53,253 bases of DNA from Bacteroidales bacterium (lineage in GTDB: Bacteria > Bacteroidota > Bacteroidia > Bacteroidales > P3), in NCBI GenBank assembly GCA_017522065.1, contig JAFXAD010000038.1, positions 1-53,253 on the forward strand. Direction: 5' to 3'. Of this stretch, positions 17,930 to 26,554 are shown piece after piece. The translations under genes were made by a program, and so were the position numbers. The notes below the pieces were generated by a model. That model saw nothing but the letters and a program-made list of their open reading frames with translations, was not told where the DNA came from and did no database searches. Within the stretch, counting starts at the first letter, position 1. Each line of letters begins with the position of its first letter.

Positions 17930-17959
17930 AGGTATGCCCACGTGGACGTGGGCATACCT
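17930..17959. terminator. Long perfect hairpin between convergent genes
   Basis: AGGTATGCCCACGT (17930-17943) is followed by GG and its exact reverse complement (17946-17959). It sits in the 68-base gap between the SpoU gene (plus) and hldD (minus). No T-run follows on the plus strand, so a bidirectional or Rho-assisted terminator is likely rather than a classical one. Confidence 0.6.
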
Positions 17960-17967
17960 GCTATAAT

Positions 17968-18951
17968 CTATCTGTAGTTATCCTGCTGCGACAGATAGCA
18001 GCCCACATATTCTGCCACACCGTCAGGCACACCGGTCATCGCTCTGTCATAGCCGACCTTGCGAAGCTTTGTCAAGTCGGCCTCAGTAAAGTACTGATAC
18101 TGCCCGCGTACCGAATCAGGCATATCTATATATTCGATAACAGGATTCATATCCATAGCTGACGCTACACTGCGAGCGACAGTGTTGTACGATGCAGCGC
18201 TGCCAGTTCCGACATTGAAAAGGCCTCTTGCTTCGTTGTGTTCCATCATCCAGAGCATTACATCCACACAATCGCCCACCCATACGAAATCGCGACGCTG
18301 TTCTCCGTCTGCACAGTCCTCACGGTAAGACTTGAAGAGCCTTACCTTGCCTGTTTCCTTAAATTGTCTGCAGAAATGACGCATCACGCTCATCTGCATC
18401 CCTTTGTGATATTCGTTAGGGCCATATACATTGAAGAACTTCAAGCCCACAACGCCCGTTCCTTTAGAATCGAAACACGAGTCGGAAGCAATGAATTTAT
18501 CCACAGCGTTTTTGCTCCAGCCATACGGATTCAGCGGACGCAAACTGCTGAGGAACGACAAATCGTCATTATCCACAAAGCCATGTTCTCCAGCTCCATA
18601 CGTAGCAGCTGAAGAAGCGTATACCATGCGTATACCATGCATACGGCAAAACTCGTATAAATCAACCGTAAGCTGGAAATTGTTGGCGACAATGGTATCC
18701 ACGTTGGTTTCTGTGGTCGACGATATGGCTCCGAGATGAAATATTCCTTTAATCTTCTTGGCGTTTTTATCCAAAAAACTGCTTAGCTGTTCGGGCATCA
18801 CAAACCGCAGGGCTCCGCGTTTAGCTACATTCTTCCACTTGGCGTCACAGCCAAACCAGTCGACAACTACAATCTCCTCATAGCCACGACTCTGCATCTC
18901 TGCAATCAGATTGGACCCGATAAACCCAGTCGCACCGGTTACAATGTACAT
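17968..18951 (-). CDS. hldD: ADP-L-glycero-D-manno-heptose 6-epimerase
   Basis: Short-chain dehydrogenase-fold epimerase that converts ADP-D-glycero- to ADP-L-glycero-manno-heptose, the last step of LPS heptose precursor synthesis. 327 residues: NAD(P)-binding VTGATGFIGSN at 4-14, YASSAATYG at 111-119 with the active-site Ser, and YGWSK at 143-147 with the catalytic Tyr/Lys pair. FHLGAISSTTETN (71-83) and FFNVYGPNEYHKG are HldD-specific. Together with the heptose kinase at 1782 it indicates a heptose-containing LPS. Confidence 0.93.
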   Translation of the reverse strand: MYIVTGATGFIGSNLIAEMQSRGYEEIVVVDWFGCDAKWKNVAKRGALRFVMPEQLSSFLDKNAKKIKGIFHLGAISSTTETNVDTIVANNFQLTVDLYEFCRMHGIRMVYASSAATYGAGEHGFVDNDDLSFLSSLRPLNPYGWSKNAVDKFIASDSCFDSKGTGVVGLKFFNVYGPNEYHKGMQMSVMRHFCRQFKETGKVRLFKSYREDCADGEQRRDFVWVGDCVDVMLWMMEHNEARGLFNVGTGSAASYNTVARSVASAMDMNPVIEYIDMPDSVRGQYQYFTEADLTKLRKVGYDRAMTGVPDGVAEYVGCYLSQQDNYR

Positions 18952-18977
18952 ATCTATATAGTTTTCCTGGACTTGTT

Positions 18978-19448
18978 TCAGTTTCTTTTGACTGCCGAGT
19001 ACTCGGCCGTACCAGGTATTGCAACACCTGCCATACTTGCACTCAGCGTTGCCGTTCCACTAATGACACCGTCCGTCGGGGCTGCAACGACAGGCACCGT
19101 AACGGTAATAGAAAGATCGTAGCCCGCAATGTTTTGCTGGGCAATAAATGGATCAACATGTAATCCAGAGGCGTTTGCATAGCCTTCGATTGTGCGGTTT
19201 GACATTGTAAGGGTCACCTCGTTGCCATCACCTTTGCGTTCGCATACAGCTTCCATCGAAGGCAGCGGGACCGGAGTTTCTCCTATTATCGGCAGTGTCA
19301 TGCTGGCGTTAATCGTAACGTCGTATGTACCTATAAATGCGGCGGCATAGTCGGTCGGACGAGGTTGTTCTTCGTTTTCATTATTCTTTTCACACGATGT
19401 GAACGCAAGCAAAGAAACTGCAAACAAGCAAGTTAAAATCTTTTTCAT
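18978..19448 (-). CDS. Small lipoprotein, beta-rich
   Basis: 156 residues with a lipoprotein signal ending at Cys19 (LLAFTSC). After an acidic linker (EKNNENEEQPRPTD) the mature part is a lipocalin-like string of beta strands: GTYDVTINASMTLP, NEVTLTMSNRTIEGYA, DGVISGTATLSASM. No enzymatic motif is visible. It has its own good promoter at 19475-19506 and is 26 bases upstream of hldD on the same strand, so hldD may be transcribed from it. Confidence 0.7.
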   Translation of the reverse strand: MKKILTCLFAVSLLAFTSCEKNNENEEQPRPTDYAAAFIGTYDVTINASMTLPIIGETPVPLPSMEAVCERKGDGNEVTLTMSNRTIEGYANASGLHVDPFIAQQNIAGYDLSITVTVPVVAAPTDGVISGTATLSASMAGVAIPGTAEYSAVKRN

Positions 19449-19474
19449 TGTTATATGGTTTTATAATTCATTTG

Positions 19475-19506
19475 CAAAGATAGTCAAAAAATAATGACAT
19501 CCACAA
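19475..19506 (-). promoter_or_regulatory. Promoter for the 18978 lipoprotein (and hldD)
   Basis: On the minus strand TTG (19506-19504), 21 bases, then TATCTTTG (19482-19475): a close match to the Bacteroidetes primary promoter. The start codon is about 27 bases further on. Confidence 0.65.
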
Positions 19507-19539
19507 AAACTCATCTTCATTTTTTATATAAGGAGACCC

Positions 19540-20937
19540 TCAATCCTTGTATTGCTCCTTGACGAATGAGGAGACTTCTTCCATCGCCTCGCGTGCCATG
19601 GTCTCCTCTATCCTCATATATTCACTCGTCGCTCCAGTTTCGCAATGTTGGAAAAGATGGTTCAAACCTGCCAGCAGTCTTATGCGGGCACGACCACCGG
19701 TTGCATTGTCGATTCCGTCCAAGTTTACAGGCAATACCTGGCAGTCACGGTCACCTCCCAAGGCAAGAATTGGGCAACGCACTTTGCGCAGATAGACACG
19801 GCTGTCAAGCTTCACGAAACAGCGCATCCATGCCATCTGCATTTGCATGGACAAACCCATGAGGTCTCCTTTGCGAAGGAACACCATCTTTCGCTGCTCA
19901 GAAGTCATATCCTTGCATTTTTCGTCAGCAATTGCATTCAACACCTTATTGTAATCATCCAAAGCAACGGTATCAATAGCTTTGAAAAAACTATTCATTA
20001 CGTCAAGTCTGACATCGATGACCTCTTTCGGGACACCGTTCAGTTCAAACAATCGTTCGTTCTGCTGCAGCAGCACATCTGCACCCGTAGTCCCCTGCCC
20101 GGCCATCATTACTATGAAGGCCACCTTCTTGTTCCTCGACGCCACGATTGGAGCAATCAAGCCACCCTCGCTGTGGCCCACAATGCCTACACACTTCGGG
20201 TCAATATTCTTTTGTTTACGCAGAAACTCGAACACCGCCTCCGCATCGTCGGCAAAATCCAGTGTTGTGGCATCGTTCACCGCACCTTTCGAACCACCCA
20301 CACCCCTGTCGTCATACCTCAGCACCGCTATTCCACGACGAGACAAAAAGTCGGCAAGAACAAGAAAAGGCTTATGCCCCATCAGTTCCTCGTCACGATT
20401 CTGCTGACCACTGCCACTCACAAGCACAACTGCCGGGAACGGACCTTTACCTTCTGGCACGGTCAGTGTTCCTGCCAAAGTCACACCTGCCTTTTTGCGT
20501 TCTATGGTGACCTCGCGCTCCGAATATGGGAATGGTGCTTGTGGCGTTTGAGGCCGTACAAGAGCAAACATCGTGTCGGTCGGTTCGAGAACCATCTGAC
20601 TTTTCAGCAGTCCCTGACGGAAAACACCTGTAAATATATTCGTTCCGGAGTTCCACACCAATGTAAGGCGGACACCCGTCGCGCTATGGTTGATGCGTAG
20701 CGTATCCTTCTCGAAACTCCATTTTGTGGCCTTCATCGGCTTGTCACTCTGCAGCGGGCTGTACAGAACCGGAGCGTTCTCCGAAAAAGTAAGGTTTATA
20801 GGCAAATTCGCCTCTTCTATCATTCCGAGCCACCATTTCCCTTCAAATTGAGACACATCTGCCTTTTGCGCAATCGCATATCCGAAACACGATGTCAAAA
20901 CCCAAAGGGCTACAAAAATTCCTATAGATTTCTTCAT
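19540..20937 (-). CDS. Exported alpha/beta hydrolase
   Basis: 465 residues from ATG at 20937, chosen because it overlaps the gldD stop as ATGA; an in-frame ATG nine bases earlier is also possible. A signal peptide ends YAIAQ. An N-terminal domain of about 120 residues precedes a hydrolase fold with VVLVSGSGQQNRDEE (oxyanion region), VLRYDDRGVGGS, the nucleophile elbow GHSEGG, and likely Asp and His near LGGDRDCQV and AGLNHLFQ. Resembles the broad periplasmic esterase/peptidase-like family; substrate unknown. Translationally coupled to gldD. Confidence 0.85.
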   Translation of the reverse strand: MKKSIGIFVALWVLTSCFGYAIAQKADVSQFEGKWWLGMIEEANLPINLTFSENAPVLYSPLQSDKPMKATKWSFEKDTLRINHSATGVRLTLVWNSGTNIFTGVFRQGLLKSQMVLEPTDTMFALVRPQTPQAPFPYSEREVTIERKKAGVTLAGTLTVPEGKGPFPAVVLVSGSGQQNRDEELMGHKPFLVLADFLSRRGIAVLRYDDRGVGGSKGAVNDATTLDFADDAEAVFEFLRKQKNIDPKCVGIVGHSEGGLIAPIVASRNKKVAFIVMMAGQGTTGADVLLQQNERLFELNGVPKEVIDVRLDVMNSFFKAIDTVALDDYNKVLNAIADEKCKDMTSEQRKMVFLRKGDLMGLSMQMQMAWMRCFVKLDSRVYLRKVRCPILALGGDRDCQVLPVNLDGIDNATGGRARIRLLAGLNHLFQHCETGATSEYMRIEETMAREAMEEVSSFVKEQYKD

Positions 20938-21602
20938 TTTCTCCATTTTAAAGTTTCAACCAAATGCACCATATCTTCCTGCAGGTACTCAAGAACAGGG
21001 GCCAACGAGTCGTTGTTCGGAACACAGTCTATGTAGAGCGACCCGCGCAGGAACCGGCTTACGCTGTCCGTGGCCCAGAACTGGAATGTCGACGCTACAT
21101 TCTGACCCTGAAGCCGATAAGTAGTAGCATACACATGGTTTGTATTATTTACAAACTGGCGTTCGTCCACTCCCGACGAGAAGCCGAAATGCTTGGACAG
21201 CAACTGATAGGAGGTGTCGACTTCAGCAGCCAAGTCGGAAAGACTGTTTATCTTTTTGTATGTAAGGAATATAATGCCGTCCCACTGCGGATAGGTGATG
21301 TCTATCCATGTCACTCCTTTGGGAGCGCCCTTCTCCCCCACCTCGGCACACTGGTTAGCCTCGAAAATGATTGGGAAAGTGTGGAAAGGCTTATCGTGCG
21401 AAATAGCAACCATAGTGTCACCCTGCCATATCAGCGTGTCGGCAAGAGGCAGGGTATCAACCTGCCAGTATTTGTGTTCAGGTAAGTCAATACGCATATA
21501 TCCCTGGGGTTTAGGCGTATACGAATCGCTGCCACCACACGAAACAAGCGTGGCAGCCATCATGACAGACATGAAAAAACACAGACCTTTTTTCTTTATC
21601 AT
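20934..21602 (-). CDS. gldD: Gliding motility/T9SS lipoprotein GldD
   Basis: 222 residues with lipobox Cys22 (ATLVSC). The mature start YTPKPQGYMRIDLPEHKYW and later WIDITYPQWDGIIFLTYK, TFQFWATDSVSRFLRGSLY and SLAPVLEYLQEDMVHLVETL are the conserved GldD segments. GldD is a periplasmic-facing lipoprotein needed for gliding in Flavobacterium and found in Bacteroidetes with T9SS, although its molecular role is unclear. It overlaps the downstream hydrolase gene by four bases. Confidence 0.88.
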   Translation of the reverse strand: MIKKKGLCFFMSVMMAATLVSCGGSDSYTPKPQGYMRIDLPEHKYWQVDTLPLADTLIWQGDTMVAISHDKPFHTFPIIFEANQCAEVGEKGAPKGVTWIDITYPQWDGIIFLTYKKINSLSDLAAEVDTSYQLLSKHFGFSSGVDERQFVNNTNHVYATTYRLQGQNVASTFQFWATDSVSRFLRGSLYIDCVPNNDSLAPVLEYLQEDMVHLVETLKWRK

Positions 21603-21641
21603 AAATAATTAGTTATTTTTGCAATAAAATCAATTCATCCT

Positions 21642-22049
21642 TTGAACAGATTCGGATTCATATTAAAAGCTAAGACTCAATACTCTATCCAGTCGCCCTT
21701 CCTCTTCGACCTCTACTCCAATGTTGTTGCTCCACGACTGGACCGCCGCTTTGCGTCAACGCATGGCATCGATAGCAGAGACCGTTATGCACAGATTCTC
21801 TTCAAAATCTCTGACCACTACCGTGCCACAGATATCAGCCTTGGCGAGTGGTCTCTCGACGACCTCCTGCGAACCCCCGACGGCAACTGCATCGGGCTCG
21901 TGCGACAACCTCACCGCAACAAAATCCGCGAAGCTGAATGGTCGCATCTCGTCGCCGATCCTCGCGTCACTCTTTCTGTCGACCTCTTTCACACCGGTCT
22001 CATCTTTACATCGTCAAAGCTTTCAAAGCAGCACTGGCTTCTGCGATAG
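21642..22049 (+). CDS. Shortened relative of a class I SAM methyltransferase family
   Basis: 135 residues, cytoplasmic. The start (LKAKTQYSIQSPFLFDLYSN) and end (WSHLVADPRVTLSVDLFHTG, then LSKQHWLLR) look like the two ends of a Bacteroidetes family of about 240-residue SAM-dependent methyltransferases, but the SAM-binding Rossmann portion between them (glycine loop) is missing. Only about 60 residues lie between. Either an internal deletion has produced a non-enzymatic remnant, or this is a short family in its own right. A TATTTTTG -7 element lies at 21614-21621. Confidence 0.6.
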   Translation: MNRFGFILKAKTQYSIQSPFLFDLYSNVVAPRLDRRFASTHGIDSRDRYAQILFKISDHYRATDISLGEWSLDDLLRTPDGNCIGLVRQPHRNKIREAEWSHLVADPRVTLSVDLFHTGLIFTSSKLSKQHWLLR

Positions 22050-22065
22050 TAAAAGACCTCAATTA

Positions 22066-22716
22066 TCAGTAATTCAATTTTTCAAGCATCGGAACAAATT
22101 TGCAGTCACCGAATTTCTGCACTTTTATGTCTCTGATATCCTCACTCTGTTTCACTATGTGCAGCATCTCCTGACGTCCGTTGCCCACAGGAATAACCAT
22201 AACGCCTCCCGGTTTCAGTTGTCTCAGAAGTGCCTCTGGTATCTGTGGAGCCCCACAAGTCACGAGCACCCTGTCGAAAGGTGCGAACTCGGGCAGTCCG
22301 GCATAGCCGTCGCCAAGAAAACACTTGGCTTTGTACCCAAGTTCCGAAAGTCGCTTTATCGTCTCGTCATAAAGTTCTTTCTGACGTTCAACAGTATATA
22401 CCGTCAAACCCATCGCACAGAGAACTGCTGTCTGATATCCGCTACCGGTGCCGACTTCGAGTACCTTCATCCTTGGCGAGGCACCCAGCAACTGGCTCTG
22501 GAACGCCACCGTCGACGGTTGCGATATCGTCTGTCCGCAGCTGATAGGCAACGCTTTGTCCTCGTATGCCATATAGTCCAACATCGTCTCCAAAAACAGG
22601 TGCCGTGGAACACAAACAAGAGCATCGAGAACATTTCTGTCGTCAATGCCCTTATCGGCAAGTTTCTGTACCATTTCAGTACGCCAACGTTTATGCTTGA
22701 ATGTATCTAATTCCAT
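22066..22716 (-). CDS. pcm: Protein-L-isoaspartate O-methyltransferase
   Basis: Repairs isoaspartyl residues in damaged proteins by SAM-dependent methylation. 216 residues with the hallmark segments: PRHLFL and YMAYEDKALPISCGQTISQP (substrate loop), then VLEVGTGSGYQTAVLC (SAM glycine-rich motif I, about 90-105), DRVLVTCGAP and PGGVMVIPVG. The gene lies 56 bases downstream of the thiL homologue on the same strand, so the two may be cotranscribed. Convergent with 21642. Confidence 0.94.
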   Translation of the reverse strand: MELDTFKHKRWRTEMVQKLADKGIDDRNVLDALVCVPRHLFLETMLDYMAYEDKALPISCGQTISQPSTVAFQSQLLGASPRMKVLEVGTGSGYQTAVLCAMGLTVYTVERQKELYDETIKRLSELGYKAKCFLGDGYAGLPEFAPFDRVLVTCGAPQIPEALLRQLKPGGVMVIPVGNGRQEMLHIVKQSEDIRDIKVQKFGDCKFVPMLEKLNY

Positions 22717-22772
22717 TTCCGATTATTCTCCAAATCAAATACTCTGTTGGCAATCATATTCTTCAATAAGAA

Positions 22773-23822
22773 TCATCTTTCTCTGAAGCCCTGTGCCACT
22801 AATGTTATCGTGCTGTTCTGAGGTGTCACCATGACAGCTGGCGCTCCTTTTTCAGTAATATGCCCGATTATGTGGACGCCTTCCATATCCTTCACCTTCT
22901 CGTAGTCCTTTTGGTCTATCGTGAACAGCAGTTCGTAGTCGCCACCGCCATTCAAGGCATTCGAAACAGGCAACATATTGTTGCTCATCTCGCTGCATAC
23001 TCGCGTGGTCTGATAGTCGATAGGTATACGTTCTTCGTACACCTCGCAACCGCATTCCGACTCTTTACAGATATGAAGCAGTTCAGAAGCAAGTCCGTCA
23101 CTCACGTCTATCATCGAAGTCGGCACAACACCTTTCTCGTCGAGTACCTTAACTATATCAATACGCGGCTCCGGCTTCAGAAAACGCTCAAGTACGTAAT
23201 CGTACGAATCGAGGTCCGGCTGGAAATTTGGATTTGCCTGGTACGTGACCTTTTCACGTTCCAAGACAAGCAGTCCCGAATAGGCACTGCCAAGATCACC
23301 GCTCACGCAAATCAGGTCGTGGCATTTGGCACCGTTCCGGTATGTTATCTTGCCTTCATCGGCCTCGCCTATTGCCGTAACTGTCAGCACCATCCCCGAC
23401 CGGCTGCTTCCAATGTTGCCACCAACAAGGTCCACATCGTAACGTTCACAGCACAAACGTATTCCGGCATAGAGCTCTTCGAGGGCTTCCACCGAATAGC
23501 GGTTCGAAACAGATACGCCTACCTCGATGTGTGTCGGTGTCCCGTTCATGGCGGCGATATTACTGATAGCGACAGCAACAGCCTTGTATCCAAGATGTTT
23601 CAGAGGAGTGTACATCATATCGAAGTCCACACCCTCGGCAAGAGAATTCATCGATATCAGGGTTTTCACTTTTCCGGCTCCTGTCACGGCGCAGTCGTCA
23701 CCGACTCCTTTTATGGTATTGGGACGACGGGGTTCGAAACCGTCCGTAAGACGCTCTATCAGCGCAAACTCACCCAATTCGTTCAGTTCGGTGCGTCCTT
23801 CCTGATATTCAAGTCCACTCAT
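22773..23822 (-). CDS. thiL: ThiL-like thiamine-monophosphate kinase homologue, variant active site
   Basis: 349 residues of the AIR-synthase/ThiL fold; ThiL makes thiamine diphosphate from the monophosphate. The Bacteroidales ThiL backbone is clear: KGVGDDCAV (39-46), YTPLKHLGYKA (71-81), CVSGDLGSAYSGL and SMIDVSDGLASELLHI. However, three Asp residues that normally bind Mg-ATP are Asn: the TTD position reads SMN (Asn59), SD..AMN reads SNIAAMN (Asn88), and GGD reads GGN (Asn136). GDD (41-43) and Asp242 are kept. Each Asn codon was checked on the minus strand. Function is therefore uncertain. Confidence 0.8.
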   Translation of the reverse strand: MSGLEYQEGRTELNELGEFALIERLTDGFEPRRPNTIKGVGDDCAVTGAGKVKTLISMNSLAEGVDFDMMYTPLKHLGYKAVAVAISNIAAMNGTPTHIEVGVSVSNRYSVEALEELYAGIRLCCERYDVDLVGGNIGSSRSGMVLTVTAIGEADEGKITYRNGAKCHDLICVSGDLGSAYSGLLVLEREKVTYQANPNFQPDLDSYDYVLERFLKPEPRIDIVKVLDEKGVVPTSMIDVSDGLASELLHICKESECGCEVYEERIPIDYQTTRVCSEMSNNMLPVSNALNGGGDYELLFTIDQKDYEKVKDMEGVHIIGHITEKGAPAVMVTPQNSTITLVAQGFRER

Positions 23823-23868
23823 TTACTTTACTTTTTAAAGTGATAATCCGATTTATAAGGTCAGAAAA

Positions 23869-23903
23869 CTTGTAATCGTGCAGGAACGCTGCACGATTAC
23901 AAG
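23869..23903 (-). terminator. Terminator of enolase
   Basis: A perfect 15-base stem (23869-23883 with 23889-23903) and five-base loop. On the minus strand it follows the eno stop by about 20 bases and is itself followed by TTTTCTGACC, consistent with an intrinsic terminator. It also separates eno from thiL. Confidence 0.75.
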
Positions 23904-23921
23904 ACATTATTTTAGGGCAAA

Positions 23922-25229
<1,308 letters not shown>

Positions 25230-25378
25230 TTAATTTATAATTTTAGCATTTTTCTAAACCTTGATTTTCATTAACGGCAAATCCATAATTTTATTTTCTA
25301 CGTCTATTGTTTTACAAAAAACATTTTTCGTCATCTTGCTAAAGCTGTGGATTACAGTCAAAAAATATGTGGATTTCA

Positions 25379-26383
25379 TCATTTCACACGCAACTTGCGC
25401 CCGATTCGCAATGTTGTCGTGGACTTTATGCCATTGAGTCGGCACAATTCCTTTACCGTGGTTCCGTATCGTTTTGCTATGCTGCCCAGCGTGTCGCCCT
25501 TTCGGATGGTGTGGTGTTTTGACGGAGAACCCGCCTCGGGTTCAGCTTCGTACTCGGACGACGACTTTCCTGTGTCTGTCTTGACGGACAGGTGGACATT
25601 GCCGTTTTTCTGAAGTTCACGATAAATGTTTCCACTCAACCGCGATGGCGTTATTTCCACACTGCGGTTCACAGCCCTGTTGCTGTCCGCAAGGCTATGC
25701 GACAACAACCATCCGTACGTTTCCGGAAGGTAAAAAACGCGCGCCAATTGCCCATGGTTCATCCCCTGCAACTTGGTCCATATCAGGCGGTCGCGATCAG
25801 CGCAGCCTCTGACGGCGTCCACAACCTTCTGCGATGCACTGACACCGACAGCGCGGTCGGCTGTCCCATGAAGTATCCAGAGCGGCATCGTGGCCAGTCC
25901 GCACATGTCTTTTATCGTACCGCCCCCACACAGAGCCATAGCAGCGGCAATCTTATCCGGGTATGTGCCGGCGAAATCGATGGTTCCGTAGCCTCCCAAA
26001 CTCATGCCGATAACGTATATCCTGTTGCTATCCACCCTGTAGTTGTTCTCCGCCCAATCCACAAGGCGCTTCACCTTCTCCGGATTCCACGCTCCGCCCG
26101 GATTCTGCGGTGCAAGAACCATAGCGTCTAATTTCAAGCCCCGTTCAATGGCATTCAACGGTCCATAACGGCGCACTCGCGACAAGTCCTTGCCGCACAG
26201 ACTGCGTCCATGAAGAAAGACCACGAGCGGCTTCTCGCCGGCATTGTCATTATACCCCTCCGGAACAAAATACCAGAAATTGTACGAGTCTTTGACCACA
26301 CCTTTGTGCGACGTAAGCTGCTGAGCTGCGAGCAATGCAGCATTCAAAAAGAACAGTATAAATAACGAAATGCGTTTCATCAT
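25379..26383 (-). CDS. Exported alpha/beta hydrolase with C-terminal LysM domain
   Basis: About 334 residues from ATG at 26383 (a second ATG is the next codon); starting further upstream would bury the signal peptide (RISLFILFFLNAALLAAQ). The catalytic domain has PLVVFLHGRSLCGKD, the nucleophile elbow GMSLGGYG, LHGTADRAVGVSAS (acid) and GMNHGQLARVF (His), like PHB-depolymerase/peptidase-type esterases. After a low-complexity linker comes one LysM domain (HTIRKGDTLGSIAKRYGTTV to LRIGRKLRVK), which binds peptidoglycan-type sugars. Likely periplasmic and wall-associated. Confidence 0.85.
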   Translation of the reverse strand: MMKRISLFILFFLNAALLAAQQLTSHKGVVKDSYNFWYFVPEGYNDNAGEKPLVVFLHGRSLCGKDLSRVRRYGPLNAIERGLKLDAMVLAPQNPGGAWNPEKVKRLVDWAENNYRVDSNRIYVIGMSLGGYGTIDFAGTYPDKIAAAMALCGGGTIKDMCGLATMPLWILHGTADRAVGVSASQKVVDAVRGCADRDRLIWTKLQGMNHGQLARVFYLPETYGWLLSHSLADSNRAVNRSVEITPSRLSGNIYRELQKNGNVHLSVKTDTGKSSSEYEAEPEAGSPSKHHTIRKGDTLGSIAKRYGTTVKELCRLNGIKSTTTLRIGRKLRVK

Positions 26384-26390
26384 TGGAATG

Positions 26391-26419
26391 CAAAAATAGC
26401 AAAAAAAAACATCTTGCAA
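26391..26419 (-). promoter_or_regulatory. Promoter of the LysM hydrolase
   Basis: On the minus strand TTG (26419-26417), 18 bases, then TATTTTTG (26398-26391), a few bases before the start codon region. It overlaps the divergent rpsA promoter region. Confidence 0.5.
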
Positions 26420-26441
26420 CTCAAACATTAAACTTTTTTTC

Positions 26442-26449
26442 TATCTTTG
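26442..26449 (+). promoter_or_regulatory. Promoter -7 element of rpsA
   Basis: TATCTTTG fits the Bacteroidetes -7 consensus; the only upstream TTG (26414-26416) is 25 bases away, longer than usual. Transcription from about 26456 would give a leader of about 100 bases containing the structure at 26467-26527. Confidence 0.6.
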
Positions 26450-26466
26450 CATTTCCGACTGTGCGG

Positions 26467-26527
26467 CCGAATTCCTGCCAATTCGGTAAAACACAGCCGT
26501 TTAACTTATGTCAAACTGGCAGGCAGG
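26467..26527 (+). promoter_or_regulatory. Candidate pseudoknot in the rpsA leader
   Basis: CCGAATT (26467-26473) pairs perfectly with AATTCGG (26480-26486), leaving the loop CCTGCC. That loop is complementary to TGGCAGG (26517-26523), and a second overlapping GGCAGG follows at 26522-26527, about 28 bases before the start codon. A hairpin whose loop pairs downstream is a pseudoknot, a common form for ribosomal-protein autoregulation. This is an inference from pairing alone. Confidence 0.45.
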
Positions 26528-26554
26528 AGCCACAAAAACATTTATTTTATCTTT

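Noticed and set aside
19645-20700. 351-residue plus-strand open frame opposite the exported hydrolase
   Set aside because: The hydrolase on the minus strand has all catalytic motifs; the opposite frame has none.
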